Below are positions 33,693 through 43,197 of a stretch of DNA of 64,000 nt, in pieces. The DNA comes from Brevibacillus brevis (GTDB lineage: Bacteria > Bacillota > Bacilli > Brevibacillales > Brevibacillaceae). The stretch is from assembly GCF_900637055.1 (NCBI RefSeq), contig NZ_LR134338.1, positions 5,757,001 to 5,821,000 on the forward strand, read 5' to 3'. Each line of letters begins with the position of its first letter. Positions within the stretch are counted from its first letter, which is position 1. The notes under the pieces were generated by a model that had not been told where the DNA came from, did no database searches, and saw only the letters and a program-made list of their open reading frames with translations. The translations under genes were made by a program, and so were the position numbers.

Positions 33693-34607
33693 TTATGTCC
33701 GTCCACCCGACTGAACAAGCGGCATCGGTGGATACAAGGACTGCAAGATATCCATAAAATGCTGCGCTGGCTCGCTAATCCCCGCCTTGGGTACCAACAA
33801 ATAAGAAGCGACCTTCGGTAAAACAAGGCCAGGTGTGGGCAGTTCAATAAAGCGGTTTTCAAACAAATCCCGATCGACAGCCGTCCGAGGCAAAAAGGAA
33901 ACGCCCAATCCATCCTCGATGAATCGCTTCGTAATGTCTACCTGCGAAACAGCCATCGTACGCAAGGAAAGCCCCCTCTGACGCAAAAGCAACAGCAACT
34001 CATCCCAGTATCCCGGATGATTGTGGGTCAGCAAACGGTTCGATTGCACCTCCTGCTCCCAATCAGGCAAAGGTGCCTCCATATCTCCGCCGCTGTGAGG
34101 GACTGCAAAAACAACAGGATCTTCGTACAAAAGATAGGTAGACAACTGGAATTCTCCCGGCACCATCCGGGTTAATCCCAGATCAGCCTGTCCATTTTGA
34201 ACTAGCGGGCCAATTTCCACGGAGTCGACAATTTTAATCGAGATATCTACATCGGGATAGAGCTTGGTGTATCGGTGCAGCAAATGGGAAAAACGAGCAC
34301 GGGCAATGATCGGTGAAACAGCCAGTTGAAGCTTTTCCCGATAGCCCTGTCTCCATGCCTGCAAGTCCTCCATACTGTTATGCCACTGTTGGAGAAGCCC
34401 TTTTGCATGTGGCAAGTACCGCTTGCCCGCAGCCGTTAATCGAACGCGTTTGCCAACCCGTTCAAACAGCTTGATCCCCAACTCCTTTTCCAATTGTCTT
34501 ATATGCTGGCTGACAGTAGGCTGCGCAATGAACAACGCTTCTGCTGTCTGGTGAAAATTTTCTGTCGTGGCCGCCACCATAAACGTTTGCAGCACGCGAA
34601 AATCCAC
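33693..34607 (-). CDS. LysR-family transcriptional regulator
   Basis: 304 aa. The N-terminal winged helix includes NFHQTAEALFIAQPTVSQHIRQLEKELGIKLF, here given by its core AEALFIAQPTVSQHI. A type-2 periplasmic-binding effector domain follows from residue 90. GGGGAG is 5 nt before GTG 34607; the frame up to 34655 has no ribosome site. It may regulate the DUF418 and citrate synthase genes downstream or the divergent exported-protein gene at 34823 (inference). Confidence 0.92.
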   Translation of the reverse strand: MDFRVLQTFMVAATTENFHQTAEALFIAQPTVSQHIRQLEKELGIKLFERVGKRVRLTAAGKRYLPHAKGLLQQWHNSMEDLQAWRQGYREKLQLAVSPIIARARFSHLLHRYTKLYPDVDISIKIVDSVEIGPLVQNGQADLGLTRMVPGEFQLSTYLLYEDPVVFAVPHSGGDMEAPLPDWEQEVQSNRLLTHNHPGYWDELLLLLRQRGLSLRTMAVSQVDITKRFIEDGLGVSFLPRTAVDRDLFENRFIELPTPGLVLPKVASYLLVPKAGISEPAQHFMDILQSLYPPMPLVQSGGRT

Positions 34608-34737
34608 GTAATCTCCCCCCTGCTGTCGCTGTTTCTTTGTTCTATATGCATACAAAAGTAGGAAGAATGCAACTTTTTGGGTCTTTCTTCCTCTTTTTTG
34701 AAGAAATTTACTGGAAATCGTTCCCCTTCATTCTCCT

Positions 34738-34748
34738 TATGGTACAAT
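34738..34748 (+). promoter_or_regulatory. Extended -10 promoter before large anchored protein gene
   Basis: TATGGTACAAT (TGn plus TACAAT at 34743-34748), 75 bp before the start; the -35 is weak. Confidence 0.4.
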
Positions 34749-34822
34749 ACAAAATCGAGTGCGCAAAATCATTACGCACATGGTAATCACCAAAGAGAGA
34801 GAGCAAAAAGGGGAGAGAACAG

Positions 34823-36469
34823 ATGGAAACTGCAACAAACGTGAACCCACCGCGCAAAAGCAAGAAAAAAGTATGGTTGATCGCGGGGGCAGCGGCTGTC
34901 GTTGTGCTGGGTGGTTTAGGAACCGCCTATGCCAAGTACGATTTGTTTAAAAGCGCAAAAACGATTTACCTGCAAGCGGAAGCGGAGAGCATGATGAAAT
35001 TTTCAAGCGACGTATCCAAAGCTTACGGGGAATACCAAGACTACATGAAGCCATACCTGGAAAAACCAGTTCACTCCACCACTGAGTTGAGTGAAATTGC
35101 CCTAGATGCAACGATTCCAGACCCGCAAGCGCAAAAAATTCTCGACATGCTGGGCAAAGCGAAGCTCGTGATGCAAAGCAACATCGATGAACAGAAAAAC
35201 CAACAATCCGGTAACCTAGAGATTCATCTCCAGGATAAAAAGCTGGCTACCCTCGAATACTTCATGAGTGATTCCATCATGGGCTTCAAGGCTCCAGAGT
35301 TTTACTCCAAATACGCATATATGGACTTGAAAGATCGCGATGCACTCAAGGCAAAGTTGGGCGAGGAACTGCCGAAGCGCTTCGTAACCTATAGTGATTT
35401 AAATAAAGCGATCAATTTTAACCAAGATGAACTTAAATCGGTAATGACTCCGTATGCCATGCTGTATGCTGACAGCATCAAAGACAGCCAGGTAAGCATC
35501 AAGAAAGACGTTTCCTTCTCCGAGGAAGGACTCAAGGAAGATGCGCGTGAGATTACCGTTACTTTTAACGACGCAGAAGGCGCGGCTCTGGCGAAGCAAA
35601 TTGCAGAGAAGGCAAAAGCAGACCAGAAACTGTTTGACCTGATCTACAGCCGCTACCACAATGTAGCTACCTTGATGCTCGACAGCGGCTACCAAGTAGA
35701 AGAAATCAGCAAAGAAGAATTCAAGAAAAATTACGAGCAAGCCTTTGATGACATCATCAAGGATACAGAAGATACAGACGCCAAATCAACTGATCAATTG
35801 AGAATGGTCGTGCTCGTGGATAGTGACCATCAAATCTTGTCCCGCAAGCTCTTGTTTGACGAAAAAGAGAAAAAAGATCAATTGGTCTACAGCAGTGTTT
35901 CCTACGATAAAGGTGCAGAAACATACAACCGTTACTCCCTGCACAACCTGTCTGATCAGCAAAATGGCGAAATGTCTTTCACCTACAGAGCGACAGAAGA
36001 AAAAGACAAGACAAAGGGCAAGTTCAGCATCCTGATGAAAGAGACCGACCAGCCAATTCTGGACCTGTCGACTACTTTCGAGACAACCAAGCAAGACAAG
36101 AAAAAAACCGGAACCTATGACTTTGCACTCGTAGTGGCAGACGAATACTCCTCCAACCCTGTTGCTCTGACCGGTAATGTTACCGTGAACGAGACGAAGA
36201 CGGACAATGGTGTAGATTCTGATGGCACGGTAAAAGTGAACTTCTCGAACCCTACTCCAGATATGCCAAAAGGCTTTAGCTTCAAGTTGAAGTCCAAAGC
36301 AGAATTCGGCAAAGCACTGGAAATTCCAGCTATGACTGCTGACAACTCCATCAATTTCGCTACAGTGACTGACCAACAAATGATGGAAGCGCAACAAGAA
36401 GTCATGCAAAACGCAGATAAATTCATGAATGAAAACGCTGAACTCGTGCAACAGTTCATGATGCCTTAA
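34823..36469 (+). CDS. Large membrane-anchored extracytoplasmic protein
   Basis: 548 aa. A basic start (PRKSKKKVWLIAG) leads into one membrane segment (residues 17-35); the rest is outside and rich in Lys, Asp and Glu, alternating helical and beta parts. It ends in a methionine/glutamine-rich helix (QQMMEAQQEVMQNADKFMNENAELVQQFMMP, residues 518-548). It resembles proteins listed as DUF6583 in Brevibacillus and Paenibacillus, from memory and not certain. No enzyme motif is visible. AAGGGGAGAG precedes the ATG. It is monocistronic with a terminator. Confidence 0.75.
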   Translation: METATNVNPPRKSKKKVWLIAGAAAVVVLGGLGTAYAKYDLFKSAKTIYLQAEAESMMKFSSDVSKAYGEYQDYMKPYLEKPVHSTTELSEIALDATIPDPQAQKILDMLGKAKLVMQSNIDEQKNQQSGNLEIHLQDKKLATLEYFMSDSIMGFKAPEFYSKYAYMDLKDRDALKAKLGEELPKRFVTYSDLNKAINFNQDELKSVMTPYAMLYADSIKDSQVSIKKDVSFSEEGLKEDAREITVTFNDAEGAALAKQIAEKAKADQKLFDLIYSRYHNVATLMLDSGYQVEEISKEEFKKNYEQAFDDIIKDTEDTDAKSTDQLRMVVLVDSDHQILSRKLLFDEKEKKDQLVYSSVSYDKGAETYNRYSLHNLSDQQNGEMSFTYRATEEKDKTKGKFSILMKETDQPILDLSTTFETTKQDKKKTGTYDFALVVADEYSSNPVALTGNVTVNETKTDNGVDSDGTVKVNFSNPTPDMPKGFSFKLKSKAEFGKALEIPAMTADNSINFATVTDQQMMEAQQEVMQNADKFMNENAELVQQFMMP

Positions 36470-36512
36470 TTGTTTCGTGATAAGAAAAATCCGCTCATAA
36501 TAGTTACTAGCA

Positions 36513-36548
36513 AGCTGGCATCGGTCCTAAACCGGTGTCAGCTTTTTT
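36513..36548 (+). terminator. Terminator of the anchored-protein gene
   Basis: 12-bp stem AGCTGGCATCGG (36513-36524) with 36532-36543 (two G-U pairs), then TTTTTT. Confidence 0.85.
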
Positions 36549-36634
36549 ATTCAGATGACTATTTATTCTAAATATTACAATTCTTCTATATAATAAAGAA
36601 TGGATATGCAACATAATAAGGATGAGTGATAACC

Positions 36635-37060
36635 ATGCGAAAAACAGGTCAAAGTTATGTACACTCAAGATCCAGGGTTGGCATAAACCATAAAGTTTTA
36701 GAAGAAATAAAAGATGTTATTCGATATCTTGATACCGAAACTGACGAATACGTGGAAGTTGATCAAATTACAAAAATCAGTCAAAAATCATTATTGTTTT
36801 CACTAAATAGCTACGGTATCAACCATAAATCGGAAGCGACTCTAACAAGTAGAGAAAGAGGATCCTCTATGAAAAAAATAAAACAGACATATGCATATTT
36901 AGAATGCCAAAATAAACAAGAGAGTGATATTGTCGATGTCCTTTATGAACATATGGAGTCCATTGAGAAAGAGCCTAATGAATATGTAGAGATAGGACAA
37001 ATCGTCAAATTACGTACAAATACTTTTTTGCTGATTATAAATCACTACCATGCTGATTAA
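36635..37060 (+). CDS. Small protein with internal tandem duplication
   Basis: 141 aa, AT-rich, no recognised family. Two halves align: TDEYVEVDQITKISQKSLLF followed by SLNSYGIN, and PNEYVEIGQIVKLRTNTFLL followed by IINHYHAD, each preceded by a short helix. A second ATG at 36869 (MKKIKQTYAYLEC) has a ribosome-like AGAGGA before it inside a 12-bp palindrome, so the second half might also be made alone. ATG 36635 follows AAGGATG at about 10 nt; a GTG at 36626 is too close. The promoter region has TATAAT at 36589-36594. Confidence 0.65.
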   Translation: MRKTGQSYVHSRSRVGINHKVLEEIKDVIRYLDTETDEYVEVDQITKISQKSLLFSLNSYGINHKSEATLTSRERGSSMKKIKQTYAYLECQNKQESDIVDVLYEHMESIEKEPNEYVEIGQIVKLRTNTFLLIINHYHAD

Positions 37061-37066
37061 TTAGGG

Positions 37067-37089
37067 GGACCTCCTCAAGGAGGTCCTTT
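37067..37089 (+). terminator. Hairpin after the duplicated small protein
   Basis: GGACCTCC-TCAA-GGAGGTCC (37067-37086), followed by TTTC. It has a strong stem but a short T tract. Confidence 0.65.
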
Positions 37090-37105
37090 CTCAATGTCCA
37101 TTCTT

Positions 37106-37540
37106 TTACTGATAACCTTTGATCACGATATACACAATCGCTCCATAAAACACGATTCGATCCACAGTCCGATACATCGACTTGGACACCGGAATGCCGA
37201 GCCAGCCTACTCGCAACGGCCACAATAACTGAATGCGTCCCACCAGCATATCGCTGATCAAATGGGACAGGATTCCCCAAAGCGCCGCCATGGCAGCCAA
37301 AGAATCGCCAAACAGCAGGAACGGAAGGAATAAAATCACCCAGGAGTGTGTCACCGTACGATGGCCGAACCCTTTTTGCAGCATTTTGGACAAAGGTCCC
37401 ATCAAGTTTCCGAGCTTGCTATTTGCTTGATCGATATCGGGTACAAGTGCCATCGTTGCACCAATGACACTGCCCTTCCACGAAGGATAGGCACAGTAGC
37501 CTGCAATGGCACCGAGTACCATATGTGTTTTCCATGTCAT
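37106..37540 (-). CDS. DUF457/YdjM-type membrane metal-dependent hydrolase
   Basis: 144 aa, about three membrane segments. The metal-binding pattern of the LexA-binding, inner-membrane hydrolase family is present: TWKTHMVLGA (His), ALVPDIDQ (Asp pair), GHRTVTHSW and ILSHLISDML. The substrate of the family is unknown. Confidence 0.85.
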   Translation of the reverse strand: MTWKTHMVLGAIAGYCAYPSWKGSVIGATMALVPDIDQANSKLGNLMGPLSKMLQKGFGHRTVTHSWVILFLPFLLFGDSLAAMAALWGILSHLISDMLVGRIQLLWPLRVGWLGIPVSKSMYRTVDRIVFYGAIVYIVIKGYQ

Positions 37541-37629
37541 TTGCCTTTCACACCGTCTTTCTTGGGTAGTCTGGGGAGCTTATGTACGGTTGGTGGAATG
37601 GCAAACCAATACCATCATACATACAGATG

Positions 37630-37992
37630 CTACGTCTCCACTAAGGTCATGAAGCTTTCCGGATCGAGCCCATCTCCTTCGATCACAATGGCTGTCATTC
37701 CGGTTTCACTGCCTGATTCGTGCCCTTCTCCTGTGATCCAGAATGCCGCCTGACCACTCTGGATCGGGATGCGCTCTGTACCTTCACCACGTACCCAGCC
37801 TTCACCGCTCACCACAAGAAACAGCTGAGGGCAAGTCGCCGGATGATAGCCGACAACCCCGCCTGCCTCCAAATGGATACACCCAATCGAAACGGAATCA
37901 GGTGTGCGGATGACACGAGAAATCGTCGCCTGGACGGAATGATAGCGATCAATCGTTTTGCCTACTTGCTGATCAAATCGGAATCGTTTCAT
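37630..37992 (-). CDS. Small cupin-domain protein
   Basis: 120 aa single cupin. Motif 1 is GGVVGYHPATCPQLFLVVSGEGWV and motif 2 GQAAFWITGEGHESGS. Only some of the usual His ligands are present, so metal binding is uncertain. GGAGGGG precedes ATG 37992, making the frame to 38037 unlikely. Confidence 0.82.
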   Translation of the reverse strand: MKRFRFDQQVGKTIDRYHSVQATISRVIRTPDSVSIGCIHLEAGGVVGYHPATCPQLFLVVSGEGWVRGEGTERIPIQSGQAAFWITGEGHESGSETGMTAIVIEGDGLDPESFMTLVET

Positions 37993-38070
37993 ACTTTCCC
38001 CTCCACCTTTTGACGCGTAAGCCTTATCATAGCGCAACTAGTGGTGCTGTGACAGACTCATCTTACACGA

Positions 38071-39885
38071 TTACTGCCGAAACCAAATATTTTTGTAGTC
38101 GACAAGTCCAAGCGCATTCAACGAAACACCAGCCAGAGCCGAATGATAAGCAGAATGCTGGCGTGTATGGTACAAAAACAGCATCGCGCACTGCTCACGC
38201 AAAATTCTCTCGACCTCCTGCAAGTGATGACGCTGCCCTGTTACTTCCCTCTCCAGCATCAAAGCACTCAGCTCTTGATCGATTCGCTCTCGTAAGGCAG
38301 GGTTCCACAGTTGTCGGGAAAAGCTGACATCCGACTTGAAGAATTCCACCATCCCCAGCACCCACTGTTCATCAAAAACTTCACCCGCAACCACCATATC
38401 TGCCTGCTGGATGATTTCGGGCTTCTTCAATTCCTCAATCGGTAAGACGGTCACATCGACGCAAATGCCACAATCCGCCAAATGCTTCTGTAACCATTCC
38501 GCATTATTTTCGTTGCCTGCTCCTTCATACGTATACAATTGCATCGTTTGTCCTTGGTAAAGACGATGATCGGGACAGCCTTTGAAGACCCCATCCCAGC
38601 CCGCTGCCTCACCAGGCACATCCTTGTTCTCAGGTAAAAATCCGTAAGCAGGCGCATATCGATTGCCACGCAGCTCCTTGATCATTTTCTCGCGCACGAT
38701 AAGACGATCCAGCGCTTGCCGAAATGCGATATCTTGCTGTGGTCCAGGGCGATTCAGGTTAAAAGCGAGATACGTGCAGCCTTTCTCCACGCTTTGCAGC
38801 TCCTGCCACTGCTCCATCGGCCCGAGCTTATTCCAGAAGGTTTGGAAGTGCACCTCTCCTCGTTTGGAAAAGTAATCCTCGTTTCGCACATCTTTATTGT
38901 TTTGGGGAACAATCCAAATCTCTACCCGATCCAAATGAGCCCTTCCGAGAAAATACGTGGGGACAGCCTCTAAAATGAACAATTGCGAGTCATTCGTTAT
39001 CAATGAAAAAGGTCCGCTGCCCACAGGTAATCGGCTAAAGGCTTGTCCCTTTTCCTGAATGACATCTCCTGGAACGATCGAAAGCCGATCCGCTGCCAGT
39101 ATGGATAGCAGCAATTGATTGGGACGTCTGAGCACGATTTTTACCACCGTCTCTTTTTCCGCAGTAACCTTCTCTACATCTTCCAGCATCCAGCGATAGG
39201 GAGACCCCGTCTTCGGATCGGCAATGCGCTCGAGCGTCCAGACGACATCATGCGCTGTCAGTTCACGCCCGTGGTGAAAAAATACCCCTTTGCGCAAATA
39301 AAAGGTCCATTCTGTTCGGCTCTCATTTACCTCCCAATGATGGGCGAGATGCGGGATGAATGCATCGATTTTTTCGTCATACCGAATGAGAGTATCAAAT
39401 AGTTGCTTCACCATATGGGACTCAGTACGCCTGTTGACAAAGGCAGGGTCAAGAGCCGGAATCGGCCTGTAAAAGGACATGCGAAGCGTATCCAGTTTCT
39501 GTTCACGGATTTCCTCCTGAATAAAGCCAAACTGCCCAGAGAGCCACTCAAAAAAATGCTCCCGCCCCTTGGCAGTGATGGCAAAATCACTTAGGAGCTG
39601 CATGGCGCCTTCCAAATCTCCATCTTGTATACGCTCTTGGGCGATGGACAAAACAATCTGCTCGATCCCGTATAGCAAGATAATCCGTGAGACATTGCCT
39701 CGTCCTCTTCCCGGGCTCCATTCAATCCACTTCTGCTCTTCCATTTGCTTGATGACTTTTTTCACATTGCGAATCGTGCAACAAAAAATCCGAGCCAGCT
39801 CGGCAAGCGTAATCTCCTGCTGTTCACCCTCTGCGGCAGAGGCAAAATGCTGGCGCAAGCGCAAGTAGTAGTAGGCACTTTGCAT
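38071..39885 (-). CDS. SgrR-like regulator with solute-binding domain
   Basis: About 604 aa. The N-terminal helix-turn-helix (LAELARIFCCTIRNVKKVIKQMEEQKWIEW, core TIRNVKKVIKQM) is followed by a family-5 extracellular-solute-binding-like domain (LDPAFVNRRTESHMVKQLFDTLIRYD, GVFFHHGRELTAHDVVWTLERI). This is the plan of E. coli SgrR, which senses sugar phosphate and controls sugar efflux. The first Met aligned with the family start is 39885; ATGs at 39894 and 39942-39948 are alternatives. It is divergent from an MFS gene 130 bp away, its probable target. Confidence 0.85.
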   Translation of the reverse strand: MQSAYYYLRLRQHFASAAEGEQQEITLAELARIFCCTIRNVKKVIKQMEEQKWIEWSPGRGRGNVSRIILLYGIEQIVLSIAQERIQDGDLEGAMQLLSDFAITAKGREHFFEWLSGQFGFIQEEIREQKLDTLRMSFYRPIPALDPAFVNRRTESHMVKQLFDTLIRYDEKIDAFIPHLAHHWEVNESRTEWTFYLRKGVFFHHGRELTAHDVVWTLERIADPKTGSPYRWMLEDVEKVTAEKETVVKIVLRRPNQLLLSILAADRLSIVPGDVIQEKGQAFSRLPVGSGPFSLITNDSQLFILEAVPTYFLGRAHLDRVEIWIVPQNNKDVRNEDYFSKRGEVHFQTFWNKLGPMEQWQELQSVEKGCTYLAFNLNRPGPQQDIAFRQALDRLIVREKMIKELRGNRYAPAYGFLPENKDVPGEAAGWDGVFKGCPDHRLYQGQTMQLYTYEGAGNENNAEWLQKHLADCGICVDVTVLPIEELKKPEIIQQADMVVAGEVFDEQWVLGMVEFFKSDVSFSRQLWNPALRERIDQELSALMLEREVTGQRHHLQEVERILREQCAMLFLYHTRQHSAYHSALAGVSLNALGLVDYKNIWFRQ

Positions 39886-40014
39886 CGAGATCATCACTCT
39901 TTCTACGTAAACAGTCGCTGTCGAATCCAAAAAGGGGTCCATACTCATCAAACACTTTACCCTTTTTCTTCCCCTTTTTCTAGCTACAATGAGATCGAAG
40001 AAGGAGGTTTTTTC

Positions 40015-41253
40015 ATGCCAGTGCCTTACCACACCCCCGCCACGAAGCCTGAATCACACGAAAGCATGTCGATCTGGCGGAATCGGCCCTTTCTCGTCCT
40101 CTTTTTCACTTCCACCTTTATCGCGTGTGGAGCAAAGGTGTACGAACTAGCCTTGCCACTGATTTTGTATGACATGACCCAATCGCCAGTTGCCATGACG
40201 ACCATGAAAAGCATTGAGTTTTTGCCTAATCTGCTGCTCGCGATGTTCATCGGTGTCTGGGTCGATCGCTTTTCTAAAAAACGCTGGTCGCAATGGATGG
40301 TTTTTGGCCAGATGGTCTTGTTGTTTTTGCTATATGGACTGACCGAATCCGGGCATGCACAGGTCATTCATTATTATGTGGCTGGCTTTTTCCTGATGGC
40401 GTTTCATTACGGCTTTCACAACGCACGCGTCAGCATGATCAAGCAAGTGGTCCCTACCCCACTGTTAACCTCAGCCAATGCTCGTTTTTCTTTTATGGGC
40501 ACGTTTATCGAAATTATGGGGCCGGCGATTACCGGGTTTATCCTGCTTCTGTCGGCACTGCACACCGGGCTGCTTATTACGGGTACAGCCTATTTACTGG
40601 CTTTTATCGCCATATCGTTTTTAGATCGTACCGATGCGCCTGCCCCCACTCAGGGCGGCTTCTGGCAGGAGTTGCAAAATGGTTGGAAGGAGCTTTTGGG
40701 AAATCGACCGTTATGGCAAATTACGGTGCTCGTGATTTTTCTCAATGCCACCTCGGGCATGTATGACGCCATGATCATTTTCTTTGCCAAGGATCACCTG
40801 AAGCTGGATAATTCCACATTAGGGCTGGTGCTTTCCGTCGCTGGACTTGGCGGTCTTCTCGGCAGCTCAGTGGTTGCCTATCTGCGGAGGCGCTATCCCA
40901 TCGGCCGCATCATGGGCATGACCATCCTGCTACTTGCTTGCTCTTATTTGCTCATGGTTTTCGCGAAAAGTACGTGGATGCTCTGTCTGTCTCTGTTTCT
41001 CACGGGTCTGATCAGCACGATTGAAAACGTCTGTATTTGGACCTTCCGTCAAGAGACTACCCCTGCCCACATGATCGGGAGAATTAGCGGGATCACCGGC
41101 TCTATTTTCAAGCTCGGGATTGTCTTCTCCATCTATGGTTCGGGCTGGATGACTTTGTCATTGGGGCCTTGGGCTGTCTTTTTGGCAGCGGCAGTGGGGA
41201 ATCTCGTGGTTTTTCTTGTGTACCGAAGATTGTCTTTGTGGAAATTGGCGTAA
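40015..41253 (+). CDS. MFS transporter divergent from SgrR-like gene
   Basis: 412 aa, 12 membrane segments, MFS_3-like. The loop is GVWVDRFSKKRWSQWM, with VSMIKQVVPTPLLTSANARFSF in the middle. AAGGAGG is 8 nt before ATG 40015; the frame to 39745 is a shadow over the regulator. By analogy with SgrR-SetA it may export sugars or sugar analogues, but the MFS subtype alone does not show this. Confidence 0.88.
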   Translation: MPVPYHTPATKPESHESMSIWRNRPFLVLFFTSTFIACGAKVYELALPLILYDMTQSPVAMTTMKSIEFLPNLLLAMFIGVWVDRFSKKRWSQWMVFGQMVLLFLLYGLTESGHAQVIHYYVAGFFLMAFHYGFHNARVSMIKQVVPTPLLTSANARFSFMGTFIEIMGPAITGFILLLSALHTGLLITGTAYLLAFIAISFLDRTDAPAPTQGGFWQELQNGWKELLGNRPLWQITVLVIFLNATSGMYDAMIIFFAKDHLKLDNSTLGLVLSVAGLGGLLGSSVVAYLRRRYPIGRIMGMTILLLACSYLLMVFAKSTWMLCLSLFLTGLISTIENVCIWTFRQETTPAHMIGRISGITGSIFKLGIVFSIYGSGWMTLSLGPWAVFLAAAVGNLVVFLVYRRLSLWKLA

Positions 41254-41255
41254 AC

Positions 41256-41298
41256 GAAAAAAAACCCCTCAGAATCATTCTGTCGATTCTAAGGGGTA
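41256..41298. terminator. Bidirectional terminator MFS / chemoreceptor
   Basis: 13-nt arms ACCCCT-c-AGAATC (41264-41276) and 41285-41297 pair, with one mismatch. An eight-A run lies on the left, giving T on the minus strand. Confidence 0.82.
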
Positions 41299-41315
41299 TT
41301 TCTTGTGGCGAAGCT

Positions 41316-43001
41316 TTATACCTTGAAATGGCCTATCAGCTTTTCCAAATCATCCGCAAGGCTCGCCAGCGATGCGGCCGAGGAGTAGATTTCCTCCATC
41401 GAGGCAAGCTGTTCTTCTGTAGCAGACGAGACTCCCACCGAGAGAGAGACAGCCGATTGCGCTACAGTGGCGATCATCTGCATCGATTGTCCGACCTTGC
41501 CTGTACTTTCCGTAAGGGTATGTGCCGCAGTCGATACTTCTTGAATTTCATTCGTCACGCCCACAACAGCATCGCGAATTTGAGAGAACGCTTCTCCTGC
41601 TCTTGCGACGCCCCCCATACCATCTGCCACTTCTTGAGAGCCTTTTTCCATCGTGAGGACCGCTTCGTTCGTCTCCATCTGGATCGACGCTACCAGCTGG
41701 GAAATTTCTTGTGCCGATGCAGATGCCTGTTCTGCCAGCTTTCGCACTTCATCTGCCACGACAGCAAAGCCTCTGCCATGCTCGCCCGCCCTCGCCGCTT
41801 CGATGGCAGCATTCAATGCCAAGAGATTCGTCTGACCTGAAATTTGCGTAATGACTTCGACGATTTGGCCGATTTGCTCGGAGCGTTTTCCTAAACCACC
41901 TACCAGTGCAGTCAAATGCTCCATCGTTTCTCCGATCCCGTTCATCTGGGATACCGACTGCTGGATGGTTCGATCCCCCTCTGTCGCCAGCTCTGAGGTA
42001 CTGGCAGCCGCAGCAGACACACTTTGCGCACGTGCCGCAATTTTTTCAATTCCAGCTGATATTTCTTCGACTTCCTGCTGACTCTCCTCTACGTTTTGGG
42101 ATTGCCTGTCCGTTCCTTCTGTCATTTCCTGGATCGTGATGGCGATCTGTTCCGTAGCTTGGCTCGTTTGCTTCGAGCTCGCTGTCAGTTGTTCAGCTGC
42201 GGCTGCAACCTGCTGGGCATGCCCGCGAACCTGAGAAATCAACTCTCGTAAATTGGCAAGCATCCGGTTGAATGAGCCTGCCAACTGTCCAATCTCGTCT
42301 TTTGAAAAGACGGTCAGCTCTTGCGTCAAATCCCCTTTTCCGTCAGCGATATCATGAAGCTGTTTGTTCACCCGATGCAGCGGTGCCACAATCGAGCGAA
42401 TCAGAAAACCGCCAACCACAATCGCGACGAGAATTCCCGCTACATTAAAAAACAACTGAATCATGGCCGAAATTCCTTCGTTCTCTGCCAACTCCTGTTG
42501 ATCTGCTTCGATTTCATTACGCACTTCTTCAACCAATCCACTCACAACCGAATCCATTTCTTTTCTCGATTGCCGTTCCTGGCCGAAATGGTGAGAGATG
42601 GCTTCTTCACGAAGTCCTTTATCCATTGCATCTACTGCTTTATTACTCGACTCCAGATAAGACTTATATAGTCTCTCAGCCTCCTCCATTTCCTCACGAT
42701 GGTGAGAAGTATCAAGAGAACTGATCATTTTAGCAAACAGGCTGTCCACCTTTGCTGCCTTTTCCTTCAATTCCATCCGAAACTCTTCATCGCCCGTTAA
42801 CAAATAGGCACGTTCGTCATTGTTTCGACCTGTCATGATAAACTGCATTTCACGCAGGTCCGTCAACAATTTTTCCTCTTCGATAATTTTTGTGTAGGAT
42901 GCCTTCATCGCTAACATTTGCACGTACATATACGTACCTGAACCGAACAAGACTGCCAATATGACACCAAAAGCCAGGATAATTTTTGTTCTGATTTTCA
43001 C
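41316..43001 (-). CDS. Methyl-accepting chemotaxis protein
   Basis: 561 aa. TM1 is at 6-28 and a helical outer sensor (four-helix CHASE3-like, residues 30-180) follows; TM2 is at 183-205, HAMP at 206-258, and the cytoplasmic signalling domain carries the hairpin tip QTNLLALNAAIEAARAGEHG. It reports to CheA/CheW. The start is GTG 43001, 8 nt after GGGAGG. No che genes are nearby, so it is an orphan receptor. Confidence 0.95.
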   Translation of the reverse strand: MKIRTKIILAFGVILAVLFGSGTYMYVQMLAMKASYTKIIEEEKLLTDLREMQFIMTGRNNDERAYLLTGDEEFRMELKEKAAKVDSLFAKMISSLDTSHHREEMEEAERLYKSYLESSNKAVDAMDKGLREEAISHHFGQERQSRKEMDSVVSGLVEEVRNEIEADQQELAENEGISAMIQLFFNVAGILVAIVVGGFLIRSIVAPLHRVNKQLHDIADGKGDLTQELTVFSKDEIGQLAGSFNRMLANLRELISQVRGHAQQVAAAAEQLTASSKQTSQATEQIAITIQEMTEGTDRQSQNVEESQQEVEEISAGIEKIAARAQSVSAAAASTSELATEGDRTIQQSVSQMNGIGETMEHLTALVGGLGKRSEQIGQIVEVITQISGQTNLLALNAAIEAARAGEHGRGFAVVADEVRKLAEQASASAQEISQLVASIQMETNEAVLTMEKGSQEVADGMGGVARAGEAFSQIRDAVVGVTNEIQEVSTAAHTLTESTGKVGQSMQMIATVAQSAVSLSVGVSSATEEQLASMEEIYSSAASLASLADDLEKLIGHFKV

Positions 43002-43197
43002 AAGGTGAGCCTCCCGTCATCTGATACTCATGTTCATTCCCAGCTTCTCCTTCCTTCAAACAATTTGATGTGCAAACAAAAAACCGTTAGATTAAATTGT
43101 GGTAATCTTTTTATTTTTCAACAAAATACATTGAACAAACAATCAAGAAATAGTAGAACGCAAACGAAGTATATACCATAATTAGGGAGATGAGTTA

